The notes under the pieces: generated by a model
Told to the model about the DNA's origin: nothing
The model's database searches: none
What the model saw: the letters and a program-made list of their open reading frames with translations, nothing else
Shown here: one piece after another, positions 8,859 through 17,186 of the stretch
How positions within the stretch are numbered: the first letter of the stretch is position 1
Layout: each line of letters starts with the position of its first letter
Assembly (NCBI GenBank): GCA_036501625.1
Contig: DASXZY010000018.1
Location: 31,656 to 95,655, forward strand
Direction: 5' to 3'
DNA length: 64,000 bases
Source: Palsa-1400 sp036501625
GTDB taxonomy: Bacteria; Verrucomicrobiota; Verrucomicrobiia; Limisphaerales; Palsa-1400
Position numbers and translations under genes: made by a program

Positions 8859-10061
8859 TCAATGCTTCTGGTTGAGGCAGCCTTGGCGCCACTCGTCCAC
8901 CCGCCCGGCCAATCCGCGGTCTTTCAGATAAGAGGTATTGATTTGCGAGGGCATGATGATGGTAAGATCGGGATGCTTCTCATGGTCCAAAATGTTCGCC
9001 ACATGAACCGCTGTGAGCGGGCTGAATTCACGGCAGCGATCCCGCCACGGAACGTGATGCAACGCCACCGCTTCCGTGATCGACTTGGGCAATCCCCAGA
9101 TGCCCAGCACCGTCGCGCCCAACTCAGCATGGCCCACACCCGGCAAAACTTGCGCCTCGGCTTCCCACAAATTGCACTGCTGTTCGCGCGAAAGCCGCAG
9201 CACCTTGCCAAAAAGCCCCGCGTGATTGGCCGCAAAGAGCAGCTTTCCTATGTCGTGCAATAACCCCGCCACAAACGACTGCTCCGCGACCTCCGGCTCG
9301 GCCTTTTCCATTTCGGCGATGTGCCTGGCCATGCGGCCGGCTTCCACGGAATGCCGCCAAAGGTCCTCGATTGAAAAACGCACCAATTTCAAATGATCAA
9401 ACGAGGAAAATGTATGCGCCAGCAGCACGACCGCCTTGGTTGTTTCCAATCCGATGTAGCTGATCGCTTCCACCGGATGGACGATGTTTAACTCCAATCC
9501 AAAAACGGCCGAGTTGGCCAGTTGCAAAACTTTGGCCGTGACGGCGGGGTCTTGCGCGATCAATTGCCCAATCTTTTCCAGCGAGCAATCCGGCGATTTC
9601 ATCTCCTCGACGATTTGCGTGTAAGCCTTGAGCGGACTGGGCACCTGGCGCATTTGCGCGATAAGGCCTTGCACCGGTTCGCTGGGCAGCCACGTTTCCT
9701 GGGCGAAAGCCTCTTCCAGCACCTGGAAAAGAGTCTGCGCGCTGCACGGCTTCAAAACGTGATGATGCGCGTGCCCGATGCACTTCATGGTGCTTTCGAC
9801 GTCGGCCAGGTCGGAAATGACGATGCGCAGCGCCTTGGGCTGGCGGCGCATGAAGGAATCCAGCACCTCGGTTCCGCTTTTGCCCTGGAGGTTCACATCG
9901 GCCACGACGGCCGCGATGGATTGCCGTTGGCACAGGGCCAGCGCCTCCTCCTCGTTGGCGGTATGTTGGACGGACCACGCGCAATCCGGTCCGGGTTCAC
10001 GTGCTTGGAACTCGCGGCACAGCGCCTGGTCCTCACCCACAAATAAAATTCGCTTTTTCAT
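8859..10061 (-). CDS. Response regulator with HDOD output domain
   Basis: 400 residues. An N-terminal receiver domain (1-120) carries the phospho-acceptor Asp55 (VVADVNLQG) and conserved Lys104 (HHVLKPCS). An HDOD domain follows (about 135-330), containing KVLQLANSAVFGL and a GLLHDIGK signature near 267-273. HDOD is a non-catalytic or divergent HD-family domain used in signalling and stress responses. The gene is 30 bases upstream of the DegP-like protease on the same strand. The kinase partner is not evident here. Confidence 0.9.
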   Translation of the reverse strand: MKKRILFVGEDQALCREFQAREPGPDCAWSVQHTANEEEALALCQRQSIAAVVADVNLQGKSGTEVLDSFMRRQPKALRIVISDLADVESTMKCIGHAHHHVLKPCSAQTLFQVLEEAFAQETWLPSEPVQGLIAQMRQVPSPLKAYTQIVEEMKSPDCSLEKIGQLIAQDPAVTAKVLQLANSAVFGLELNIVHPVEAISYIGLETTKAVVLLAHTFSSFDHLKLVRFSIEDLWRHSVEAGRMARHIAEMEKAEPEVAEQSFVAGLLHDIGKLLFAANHAGLFGKVLRLSREQQCNLWEAEAQVLPGVGHAELGATVLGIWGLPKSITEAVALHHVPWRDRCREFSPLTAVHVANILDHEKHPDLTIIMPSQINTSYLKDRGLAGRVDEWRQGCLNQKH

Positions 10062-10210
10062 GCCGTCAGTGCGGGTGAATTTTCGCTCTTTTTCGTGTCT
10101 ATCCCCTAATCTTCATCGTCATCCCGGCGCAGTCCTTTAATCAAGGCGCGGCGGCTTGTTGCTCCCGCCCCGCCTTGCGCTTGGGCGCCCGTGCTGCCTA
10201 TACTGCTTGC

Positions 10211-11263
10211 GTGAGTTTGCCGACGCAGGATTTAAACGTAAAACAGATCGTCCGCCTCTCGACGCCGCGCGCGTTGAAGGAGGCGATGCCTGTGCCGCGA
10301 GAGGCCGATGAAACGGTCATCCGCGGCCGCCAGGCGATCCGCGACATCCTCGCGCAAAAAGACCCGCGCCTTCTGGCCGTCGTGGGACCGTGCTCGATTC
10401 ACGATGTCCAAGGCGCCCTCGACTATGCGACCCGCTTGTCGCGCCTGCGCCAGGAATTGGGCAGCCGCATGGAAATCGTCATGCGCGTTTATTTTGAAAA
10501 GCCTCGCACCACCATCGGCTGGAAGGGCCTCATTAACGATCCGCGCCTGGATAATTCGCATGACATCGAAGCCGGGCTGAAAACCGCCCGCCGCCTGTTG
10601 CTGGACATCGCCGCCATGGGAATGCCTGCCGCCACAGAGTTTTTGGACCCGGTCATTCCGCAATACATCGCGGAATTGGTCAGTTGGGCGGCCATTGGAG
10701 CGCGCACGACGGAGTCCCAGACTCATCGCGAAATGGCCAGCGGCTTGAGCATGCCGGTCGGTTTCAAGAATGCCACCGATGGCAGCTTGCAAATCGCCAT
10801 CGACGCGATGGGCGCGGCCAAACATCCCCACAGCTTTATCGGCATCGACCAGGATGGTGTCACCAGCATCGTTCGGACGACCGGCAATTCAGCCGGGCAC
10901 GTTGTTTTGCGCGGCGGGCGCTCGCGCGCCAATTACGACGCTGCCAGCATCGGCGAGGCCGAAGCGCAGTTGGCCCGGCACCAATTGCCGCGCGTTTTGA
11001 TGGTCGATTGCAGCCATGCCAATTCCGGCAAACAGCCCGCGCGCCAGGATGACGTGTGGCGCAACGTGATCGAGCAGCGCGCCCAAGGGACGCGGTCGCT
11101 GATCGGGATGATGGTGGAAAGTTATTTGGAAGAGGGCGCGCAGCCGTTTCCCAAAAAACCTTCGGAACTCCGCTACGGGCTTTCCATCACCGACGGCTGC
11201 GCCGGCTGGGAAACGACCGAGCGCATGTTGCGGTGGGGATGCGAGAAGCTGGGCGCCTTATGA
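10211..11263 (+). CDS. aroG: 3-deoxy-7-phosphoheptulonate synthase, class I
   Basis: First enzyme of the shikimate pathway: condenses phosphoenolpyruvate and erythrose 4-phosphate to DAHP. The 350-residue product has the class I signatures GPCSIHD (59-65), EKPRTTIGWKGLINDP, GARTTESQTHREMASGL and DCSHANSGKQ (metal and PEP ligands). I prefer the GTG at 10211 (SLPTQDLNVKQIVRL) because it gives the usual N-terminus of the family; a TTG 36 bases upstream is the alternative. The stop overlaps the next gene's ATG by four bases (ATGA). Length and motifs are normal. Confidence 0.9.
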   Translation: MSLPTQDLNVKQIVRLSTPRALKEAMPVPREADETVIRGRQAIRDILAQKDPRLLAVVGPCSIHDVQGALDYATRLSRLRQELGSRMEIVMRVYFEKPRTTIGWKGLINDPRLDNSHDIEAGLKTARRLLLDIAAMGMPAATEFLDPVIPQYIAELVSWAAIGARTTESQTHREMASGLSMPVGFKNATDGSLQIAIDAMGAAKHPHSFIGIDQDGVTSIVRTTGNSAGHVVLRGGRSRANYDAASIGEAEAQLARHQLPRVLMVDCSHANSGKQPARQDDVWRNVIEQRAQGTRSLIGMMVESYLEEGAQPFPKKPSELRYGLSITDGCAGWETTERMLRWGCEKLGAL

Positions 11264-12450
11264 CGCTGCGCTCCCTGGTGGCCCTGGCCAAGACTGAGAA
11301 CGCCAGCGATCTGCACATCGAACCAGGGCTGGCGCCCGTCTTGCGCGTGCGCAGCCAGTTGCGCCCCATCGGCGAACCGGTCGCGCCGGCATTGTGCGTG
11401 GAATGGGCGCGCGAGATTATCGGCTCCGATGACTGGGCTTTTTTCCAAGAGCGGCGTTCTTTCGACCTTTCCAAAGTGATTGAGGGGCTTCGCTGCCGGC
11501 TCAACGTTTTTTACACATCGCGCGGTATTGGGATGGCCATTCGCCTGCTGCCAGCCTTTCAGCCGACGGTGGAAGCCTTGAATCTGCATCCCGACCTCAA
11601 GAAACTGGCCCAATTCCCGCACGGGCTGGTCCTCATCAGCGGGCCGACGGGTTGCGGAAAATCAACGACGCTGGCCGCGCTCATTCAGACGATTAATTTG
11701 AGCGAGGCGCGGCATATCGTGACCATCGAGAACCCGATCGAATTTACGTTCCGGCCCAATCGCTCCTTCATTCGGCAGCGCGAAGTCGGGCGGGACACGC
11801 CGAGTTTCGAGCAGGCATTGCTGGACAGCCTGCGCGAAGACCCAGACGTGTTAATGGTCGGGGAAATGCGGGAGCCGGATACAATGCGCCTGACGCTCAG
11901 CGCGGCCGAGACGGGGCACCTGGTGCTGGCCACCGTGCATTCCTCCAATTGCGCGGAAGCCCTGCAACGGGTCGTGGGCGCATTCCCGGCGGAGATTCAG
12001 AACAACGTCGCGGCGCAATTGGCCGATTGCCTCATTGGCGTGGTTTCACAAAGGCTGCAATTCCGCCCCGGCCTGAATATTTGCGTGCCCGAATGCGAAG
12101 TGCTCATATCCACCTTGCCCATCAAGAATTTCATTCGCAACCGCGACTTCTTCAAAATCGTCAACTCCATGGAGACCGGCGCGGAGTACGGCATGTGGAC
12201 TTTCTCGCGCTACCGTTCCTGGCTTGAGAAACGAACCGCCTTCAATCTGGCCGCCCATGATGCCGAACCAGACGAAGCGCAGCCTGACATCCCTCCCCCC
12301 GCGACGCCCCGGCTGCCAGTTGCGCCGCCAGCGCAAGTGCCCGGCCGGCCTGCCGCCGCGCCAACCGCGAAGGCTGATCTTCCAAAGGCCAGCCGCATCG
12401 AAATCGAGCCGACCGAGTCCTTTGAGAAAATCCTCAAAAAGCAGCTTTGA
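11260..12450 (+). CDS. PilT-like secretion/pilus ATPase with Pro-rich tail
   Basis: A 396-residue cytoplasmic hexameric ATPase of the PilT/GspE family, which powers pilus retraction or related motion. Walker A is GPTGCGKST (128-136). The Walker B region is LREDPDVLMVGEMRE (191-205), followed by the His box LSAAETGHLVLATVHS. The last 70 residues are a proline/alanine-rich low-complexity tail not found in canonical PilT, and the C-terminal AIRNLIRE-type motif is missing. The start overlaps the aroG stop (ATGA), so it is coupled to an unrelated metabolic gene. It is one of three PilT-like ATPases in the window. Confidence 0.85.
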   Translation: MTLRSLVALAKTENASDLHIEPGLAPVLRVRSQLRPIGEPVAPALCVEWAREIIGSDDWAFFQERRSFDLSKVIEGLRCRLNVFYTSRGIGMAIRLLPAFQPTVEALNLHPDLKKLAQFPHGLVLISGPTGCGKSTTLAALIQTINLSEARHIVTIENPIEFTFRPNRSFIRQREVGRDTPSFEQALLDSLREDPDVLMVGEMREPDTMRLTLSAAETGHLVLATVHSSNCAEALQRVVGAFPAEIQNNVAAQLADCLIGVVSQRLQFRPGLNICVPECEVLISTLPIKNFIRNRDFFKIVNSMETGAEYGMWTFSRYRSWLEKRTAFNLAAHDAEPDEAQPDIPPPATPRLPVAPPAQVPGRPAAAPTAKADLPKASRIEIEPTESFEKILKKQL

Positions 12451-12508
12451 AAAAAATCACTGGACAACCACCTGCCTGAAGCGTTACTTTTTTGGAAAAG
12501 AGCGTAAT

Positions 12509-12955
12509 ATGTTTAAGAAGATTTCTGTTTTGCTGCCCGTTGCAGTCGTGTCGTGCCTTGTTGCCGGTTGCGCGGGGCCGGAAGAAAAACTCGGTCGCGG
12601 AATGAACAACACGGTCGAATTTGCCCGCCTTGGCGAACTGCGCCGCTCCTTCGAGCAAGCCTCCATTTTCGGCGCCCCCGATAATGCCTATACCACCGGC
12701 ATATTCCACGGCATTGGCCGAAGCTTGGAGCGGACTGGCGTGGGCCTCTACGAAGTCGTTACCTTTCCCATCCCCAACCATAAGCCCGGCGATTACGGCG
12801 CCGTTTTCCATCCAGCGGATCCGCTCTATCCGGACAGTTACAAGCCCAATTGGCTCTCCGACGCCATTACCAGTCCTGACACGAGCCTCGGTTTTGCTGG
12901 CGGAGACATCGCACCCATTATTCCTGGGAGCCGGTTCCACGTCTTCGACAACTAA
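12509..12955 (+). CDS. Lipoprotein of the TIGR04073 (exosortase-associated) type
   Basis: 148 residues. A lipoprotein signal peptide with lipobox VAGC (Cys at about residue 20) is followed by KLGRGMNNTVEFARLGELRR and GIGRSLERTGVGLYEVVTFPIPN. These match my recollection of the TIGR04073 family, described as associated with exosortase systems, mostly in Verrucomicrobia. The function is not known; no exosortase or PEP-CTERM protein is in this window. The ATG at 12509 is chosen because it opens the lipoprotein signal. The gene follows the PilT-like gene by 58 bases. Confidence 0.82.
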   Translation: MFKKISVLLPVAVVSCLVAGCAGPEEKLGRGMNNTVEFARLGELRRSFEQASIFGAPDNAYTTGIFHGIGRSLERTGVGLYEVVTFPIPNHKPGDYGAVFHPADPLYPDSYKPNWLSDAITSPDTSLGFAGGDIAPIIPGSRFHVFDN

Positions 12956-13000
12956 ACCGGAGCGGGCGAGCCTTGGCGGTCGTGGCGGAAACTCTGTTTC

Positions 13001-13876
13001 ATGCTGGAGAAAGCGTCATGCTGCAAGGTCAATCTTCTGCTCAATATCCTCGGAAAGCGGGCGGACGGTTTCCACGAACTGGAAACGGTCATGCACCCGG
13101 TGCCGTTCCACGACCGGCTCGACTTTGAGCGAGCGGGCGCGGGCGTCCAGTTAAGCTGCAATGATCCCCGGCTTCCTGTCGGGCCGAAAAATCTCGTCGC
13201 GCAAGCCGCGCGCCTCTTTGCCCAAGCGGCCGGATTGGGAGCGAATGACGGCGTTCGCATCCACCTGCAAAAGAACATCCCCATTGCGGCTGGCTTGGGC
13301 GGGGGGAGTGGCAACGCGGCCGTCACACTGCTGGCGATGAATGAGCTTTTCGGCCAGCCTTTGCCTCAGGCCAAACTTCAGGAACTGGCGGCGTCTCTCG
13401 GATCGGACATCCCATTTTTCTTGCAAAACGGCCCAGCCTTGGCGACGGGCCGTGGAGAAATCATCGAGCCTTTGGCCGTCTTCCCAGCCATGCGCGGCAT
13501 TTACTTTGTGCTGGTTCATCCCGGCTTTGGCATTTCTACCCCGTGGGCTTACCAGCAATTGGCCAAGTTTCCCGCCGCCATCAACGGCACGCCCGGGCGC
13601 GCCCGGCGGCTCATCGGCAGCCTGCAAGCCAGCGTGAAGGAGGCGGCGGGTGAATTCTATAATTCACTCGAAGCTCCCGCGTTGCGCAAGCATCCATTAT
13701 TGGAGTTGTTCCAGGAGTTTTTCCGGGACAACGGCGCGCTTGCGTCGCTCATGTCTGGCAGCGGCTCGGCCACCTTCGCGCTCGCGCCATCGCGCCCGTC
13801 AGCGGAAACGATGCTGGAAAAGTTCAACGTCAAATTTGGCTCCGCCTGTTGGACAGCCATCGTCCCCGCTGCCTAA
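13001..13876 (+). CDS. ispE: 4-diphosphocytidyl-2-C-methyl-D-erythritol kinase
   Basis: GHMP-family kinase of the MEP isoprenoid pathway; phosphorylates CDP-methylerythritol at the 2-hydroxyl. The 291-residue protein shows the N-terminal signature KVNLLLNILGKRADGFHELET (9-29) and the GHMP phosphate loop PIAAGLGGGSGNAAV (about 89-103). A third GHMP motif (LMSGSGSATFAL) lies near the C-terminus. Length is normal. It follows the TIGR04073 lipoprotein by 45 bases on the same strand. Other MEP genes are not nearby. Confidence 0.93.
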   Translation: MLEKASCCKVNLLLNILGKRADGFHELETVMHPVPFHDRLDFERAGAGVQLSCNDPRLPVGPKNLVAQAARLFAQAAGLGANDGVRIHLQKNIPIAAGLGGGSGNAAVTLLAMNELFGQPLPQAKLQELAASLGSDIPFFLQNGPALATGRGEIIEPLAVFPAMRGIYFVLVHPGFGISTPWAYQQLAKFPAAINGTPGRARRLIGSLQASVKEAAGEFYNSLEAPALRKHPLLELFQEFFRDNGALASLMSGSGSATFALAPSRPSAETMLEKFNVKFGSACWTAIVPAA

Positions 13877-13914
13877 AATTGAAAACGGCATGGAACGTGC
13901 TATGTTATCCTTGC

Positions 13915-14109
13915 GTGACACCGACGAAGCGTCATCAGGTTGGAGGCAAGGAGATAGTTCAGATCGCTGGACTGCTGATCCTCATTGACTTGATATGCAA
14001 GCACGTTGGGCCTGGGGTTCATGGCCCGATAACGTTATCGACCGTCGGTATATTCGCAATTGGCCTTTTTTTTTGGCTTTGGCCCATGGCTTTGAAAGCC
14101 AGGGACTAA
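13915..14109 (+). CDS. Possible small two-helix membrane protein
   Basis: A 64-residue frame opening with GTG at 13915 that encodes two hydrophobic stretches, IVQIAGLLILIDLICKHV and TLSTVGIFAIGLFFWLWPM, and ends in KARD. It lies in the gap between ispE and the convergent sufT, whose stops it reaches (4-base overlap). There is no clear ribosome-binding site before the GTG. The helix-like composition argues for coding; the position and weak start argue against. Function unknown. Confidence 0.4.
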   Translation: MTPTKRHQVGGKEIVQIAGLLILIDLICKHVGPGVHGPITLSTVGIFAIGLFFWLWPMALKARD

Positions 14110-14663
14110 TCCAATCCCAGTATCCGGCGGCCATCCGCGGTAATCATGGATTGGTGCCACGGCGGGTCCCACACGATCTCCACCTCGGCATCATCGACTC
14201 CGGGCAAAAAAAGCAGCTTTTGCCGCGCGTCAGCGGCGATGATCGTGCCCATCCCGCAACCGGGCGCCGTCAAAGTCATTTTGACTCTCACCCGGCTATT
14301 CCCGCTGGGGACAGGCTCAACCACCAAGTCATAGACCAGCCCTAGATCGACAATGTTGACAGGAATTTCCGGATCAAAACACGTTTTGAGCGTGTCCCAC
14401 ACCAGTTTTTCCTCCACCGGGCCGGCTGGGCCATCCGGCTTGCGGCAGACCTCCTCCATCAGGCTGGCGGAGGGCGCCATTCCGATGGCATCGGCATCCT
14501 TGGCGGCGATGCGGAACAGGCCGTCCGGAGTGCGCACGGTGTAATTGCCGCCCAGCGTCTGGGTGATGTCCACCTCCATTCCCGCCGGCAGCGTGACGGA
14601 GGCGCCGAGCGGGATTTGCACCGCTTCGCAATCGCGTTTCAATCTGATGGCCGAGTCATCCAT
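14106..14663 (-). CDS. sufT: Putative Fe-S cluster assembly protein SufT (MIP18/DUF59)
   Basis: 185 residues. The N-terminal part has the SufT-specific stretch KRDCEAVQIPLGASVTLPAG and QTLGGNYTVRTPDGLFRI. The C-terminal part is a MIP18/DUF59 domain with DPEIPVNIVDLGLVYDL and the conserved Cys in TAPGCGMG. It takes part in Fe-S cluster maturation, although no other suf gene is in this window. The ATG at 14663 overlaps the galM stop by eight bases, implying coupling. The combination with galM is functionally unexplained. Confidence 0.9.
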   Translation of the reverse strand: MDDSAIRLKRDCEAVQIPLGASVTLPAGMEVDITQTLGGNYTVRTPDGLFRIAAKDADAIGMAPSASLMEEVCRKPDGPAGPVEEKLVWDTLKTCFDPEIPVNIVDLGLVYDLVVEPVPSGNSRVRVKMTLTAPGCGMGTIIAADARQKLLFLPGVDDAEVEIVWDPPWHQSMITADGRRILGLD

Positions 14664-15714
14664 GCTGTGGAAATCTGAATACAATCGTGCTGCGGAAAAC
14701 CTCGCCCGGCTTGAGCGTCACAGGCGGAAAGGCCGGTTGATTCGGGGAATCGGGAAAATGCTGCGCTTCCAAACAGAAACCGGAACGCCGTCCATAAACG
14801 CGCCCGTCCTTGCCCTTGACCGCGCCGTTAAGAAAATTGCCCGTGTAAAGCTGCACGCCCGGCTCCGTCGTCAATACCTCCAACACCCGCCCCGTCCCCG
14901 GCTCGCGAACGCGCGCAACGACATCGAGGCGGCCCGTCGGATGATTCAGAACGAAATTGTGATCGTAGCCTTGGCCGCGTTTTAATTGCTCGTCGTCCTG
15001 TTCGATGCGCGCGCCAATGGCCATCGGCTGGCGAAAATCAAACGGCGTTCCTGCAACAGGCCGCAGTTCCCCGGTCGGAATCAACGTGGCATCGACGGGC
15101 GTGAATCGGTCCGCGTCGATTTGCACTTCGTGCCCTAAAACGTCTCCGCCGCCGGCCAGATTGAAGTAGGCATGCTGAGTCAAGTTAACAACGGTCGTTT
15201 TGTCGGTCGTCGCGGTAAAATCAAGGCGCAGGCCATGATCCTCGGTCAGTGAATAGGCCGCCTCGACGCTGAGATTGCCGGGGTAGCCTTCTTCGCCATC
15301 CTTGCTCAGGTAACTCAAAACGAGCCTTGCCCCCGTGCCAACGGGCGCGGCCTGCCAAACCGCTTTGTCAAAGCCTTTGCGGCCGCCATGCAGCGCATTG
15401 GGGCCGTTGTTCGCCGCCAGATTATATTTGACTCCATCGACCGTGAAAGCCGCTTGCGCGATGCGATTGGCATAACGCCCCACCAGCGCGCCCAAATACG
15501 GGCTGAGCGCCAGATAGCCAGCCAGATCGTCGCAACCCAGGACAACGTCATCGAGGCGGCCGTTGCGATCAGGCGTTTTGAGCGAGACAATGATGCCCCC
15601 ATAGGTGCAAATCCGCGCTTCGATTCCGCCCGGCCGGCGCAGCGTAAAAAGCTCGACCGCCAAGCCATCCGGCGCGACTCCAAACGGCGCACGGGTGATA
15701 AGAGCAGCTTCCAT
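14656..15714 (-). CDS. galM: Aldose 1-epimerase (galactose mutarotase)
   Basis: A 352-residue cytosolic mutarotase interconverting alpha and beta anomers of galactose or glucose. Family motifs are visible: GGIIVSLKTPDRNG, LVGRYANRIA, NNGPNALHGGRKGFDK (with the catalytic region His), NLTQHAYFNLAG (second His) and the terminal CLEAQHFPDSPNQPAFP carrying a conserved Glu. No signal peptide. The gene is coupled to sufT downstream and divergent from the histidine kinase at 15831. Confidence 0.93.
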   Translation of the reverse strand: MEAALITRAPFGVAPDGLAVELFTLRRPGGIEARICTYGGIIVSLKTPDRNGRLDDVVLGCDDLAGYLALSPYLGALVGRYANRIAQAAFTVDGVKYNLAANNGPNALHGGRKGFDKAVWQAAPVGTGARLVLSYLSKDGEEGYPGNLSVEAAYSLTEDHGLRLDFTATTDKTTVVNLTQHAYFNLAGGGDVLGHEVQIDADRFTPVDATLIPTGELRPVAGTPFDFRQPMAIGARIEQDDEQLKRGQGYDHNFVLNHPTGRLDVVARVREPGTGRVLEVLTTEPGVQLYTGNFLNGAVKGKDGRVYGRRSGFCLEAQHFPDSPNQPAFPPVTLKPGEVFRSTIVFRFPQHG

Positions 15715-15751
15715 GCGGCGATGTTAAAGACGCCCGCCCAACAAGTCAAAA

Positions 15752-15799
15752 GGCTAAATGCACCCCAGCCACGCGCGTCCCACAATTTAGCCTTTAGCC
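15752..15799. repeat. Inverted and direct repeat between galM and the sensor kinase
   Basis: GGCTAAAT (15752-15759) is mirrored by ATTTAGCC (15785-15792), and TTTAGCC is immediately repeated at 15793-15799. The arms are 25 bases apart, in the 116-base gap between two divergent starts. It may be a binding site or a transcript hairpin. Confidence 0.35.
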
Positions 15800-15830
15800 T
15801 TAAGGAGTTTCTTCGCTATGCTGGGGCTTG

Positions 15831-17186
15831 ATGAATGTGACGGCGAAATTTCGGCTGGCGGCTTTGGGCGCGGCGGCCGGGTTGATGGGCGTCTTGATCG
15901 CGCTGGCCACCATTCTCTCCCAAAAACAATCCAGCGAATTGCGCGCCCAATTGAAAACCGTCGATTCCGAAAGCGCCGGCATCTCCGAGCATTTCAAGGA
16001 TTCCCTGCGCGAAGTCAATACTATCCGCCTGCGTTACACGATGGACGGGACGCCGGCCTCCTGGCAACAATTCCTTGACGCCGGCCATGACCTGGATGCC
16101 TGGCTGGATTTGCAGGCGCCCAAACTGCGGACGACCCAGGAAAAAGACCTGCTTGGCGAAGTCAAAACCGCCTACGACAATTATCTGGCGGAGGCGCGCG
16201 AGGTCTATCGGCGCCAGCAGGCCAGCCGGACGCCCTCCAACGTGCTGGCCGATTTCAGCGGCGCGCGCTCGCAATCACAGCGGCTGTTCGATCTCGGCCA
16301 GTCCCTCGCGCTGGCCCACTACGAATCGCGCAATGAAGTCCTGGCGCGCGCCAACGCCACCCTGACCCAATTGCGCCAATCGGTGCTGGCCCTGGTCGCG
16401 CTGCTGTTTTTATTTGGCGTCGCGCTGGCGCTGCTGGCCTATCGCGACTTGATCGTGCCGTTGCGCGTGAAGCTGGTGGAAACACAGTCGCTGGTCGAAC
16501 GCCACGAAAAACTGGCCTCCCTCGGCATGCTGGCCGCCGGCGTCGCGCACGAAATTCGCAATCCCCTGACCGCGATCAAAGCCGCTGTTTTCATCCAGCA
16601 AAAGAAGTTCCCGCCCGGCTCTCCAGAGGCGTCCGATGCGGCGTTGGTGCAGCGGGAAATCCTGCGCCTGGAGCGGATCGTAACCGATTTTCTCCAGTTC
16701 GCCCGGCCAGCCGAGCCGGAATTGGCCGCCATAACTTCCGACCAGCCGTTGAAGGAGGTGCAGTCTCTCCTGAGTCCAGGCCTGGCGAAAAACAATATCC
16801 GCCTTTTGCTTGAAGATTGCGCGCCGCTGCCTGTCAAAGCCGATGGTGAACAAATGAAACAGGTTTTGATCAACCTCGTGCAAAACGCCGCCGACAGCAT
16901 CGGCCATGACGGCGCCATCACCTTGCGTTCGCGCCCGGATCGCAAACCGCTGGCCAAAGGAGAAACGGATGTCGTGATTCTGGAAGTGAGCGACACCGGA
17001 TCAGGCATCCCTCCCGACGTGGAAAAGCGGCTGTTCGACCCTTTCTTCACCACCAAAGCCGAGGGAACGGGCCTGGGGCTTTCCATTGCCGCGTGCATCG
17101 TGCAAAAACATGGCGGCGCCCTGCAATACCAGACACAGGTCAACCGCGGCACCACCTTCGGCATCATCCTGCCCCGGGCCGCATGA
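15831..17186 (+). CDS. NtrB-type sensor histidine kinase
   Basis: 451 residues, inner membrane. TM1 lies at about 7-30 and TM2 at about 184-204, flanking a 150-residue helical periplasmic domain like a four-helix-bundle sensor. No HAMP is evident. The HisKA box has His240 in GVAHEIRNPLTAIK, and the HATPase domain shows NLVQNAADS, VSDTGSGIP and GTGLGLSIA. The ATG at 15831 is preceded by an in-frame TTG. The stop overlaps the response regulator start (ATGA), so the two form a coupled two-component pair. The signal is unknown. Confidence 0.92.
   Translation: MNVTAKFRLAALGAAAGLMGVLIALATILSQKQSSELRAQLKTVDSESAGISEHFKDSLREVNTIRLRYTMDGTPASWQQFLDAGHDLDAWLDLQAPKLRTTQEKDLLGEVKTAYDNYLAEAREVYRRQQASRTPSNVLADFSGARSQSQRLFDLGQSLALAHYESRNEVLARANATLTQLRQSVLALVALLFLFGVALALLAYRDLIVPLRVKLVETQSLVERHEKLASLGMLAAGVAHEIRNPLTAIKAAVFIQQKKFPPGSPEASDAALVQREILRLERIVTDFLQFARPAEPELAAITSDQPLKEVQSLLSPGLAKNNIRLLLEDCAPLPVKADGEQMKQVLINLVQNAADSIGHDGAITLRSRPDRKPLAKGETDVVILEVSDTGSGIPPDVEKRLFDPFFTTKAEGTGLGLSIAACIVQKHGGALQYQTQVNRGTTFGIILPRAA

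Noticed and set aside
12224..12508. Longer N-terminus for the TIGR04073 lipoprotein
   Set aside because: It lies within the preceding ATPase gene in another frame and would bury the lipoprotein signal peptide.
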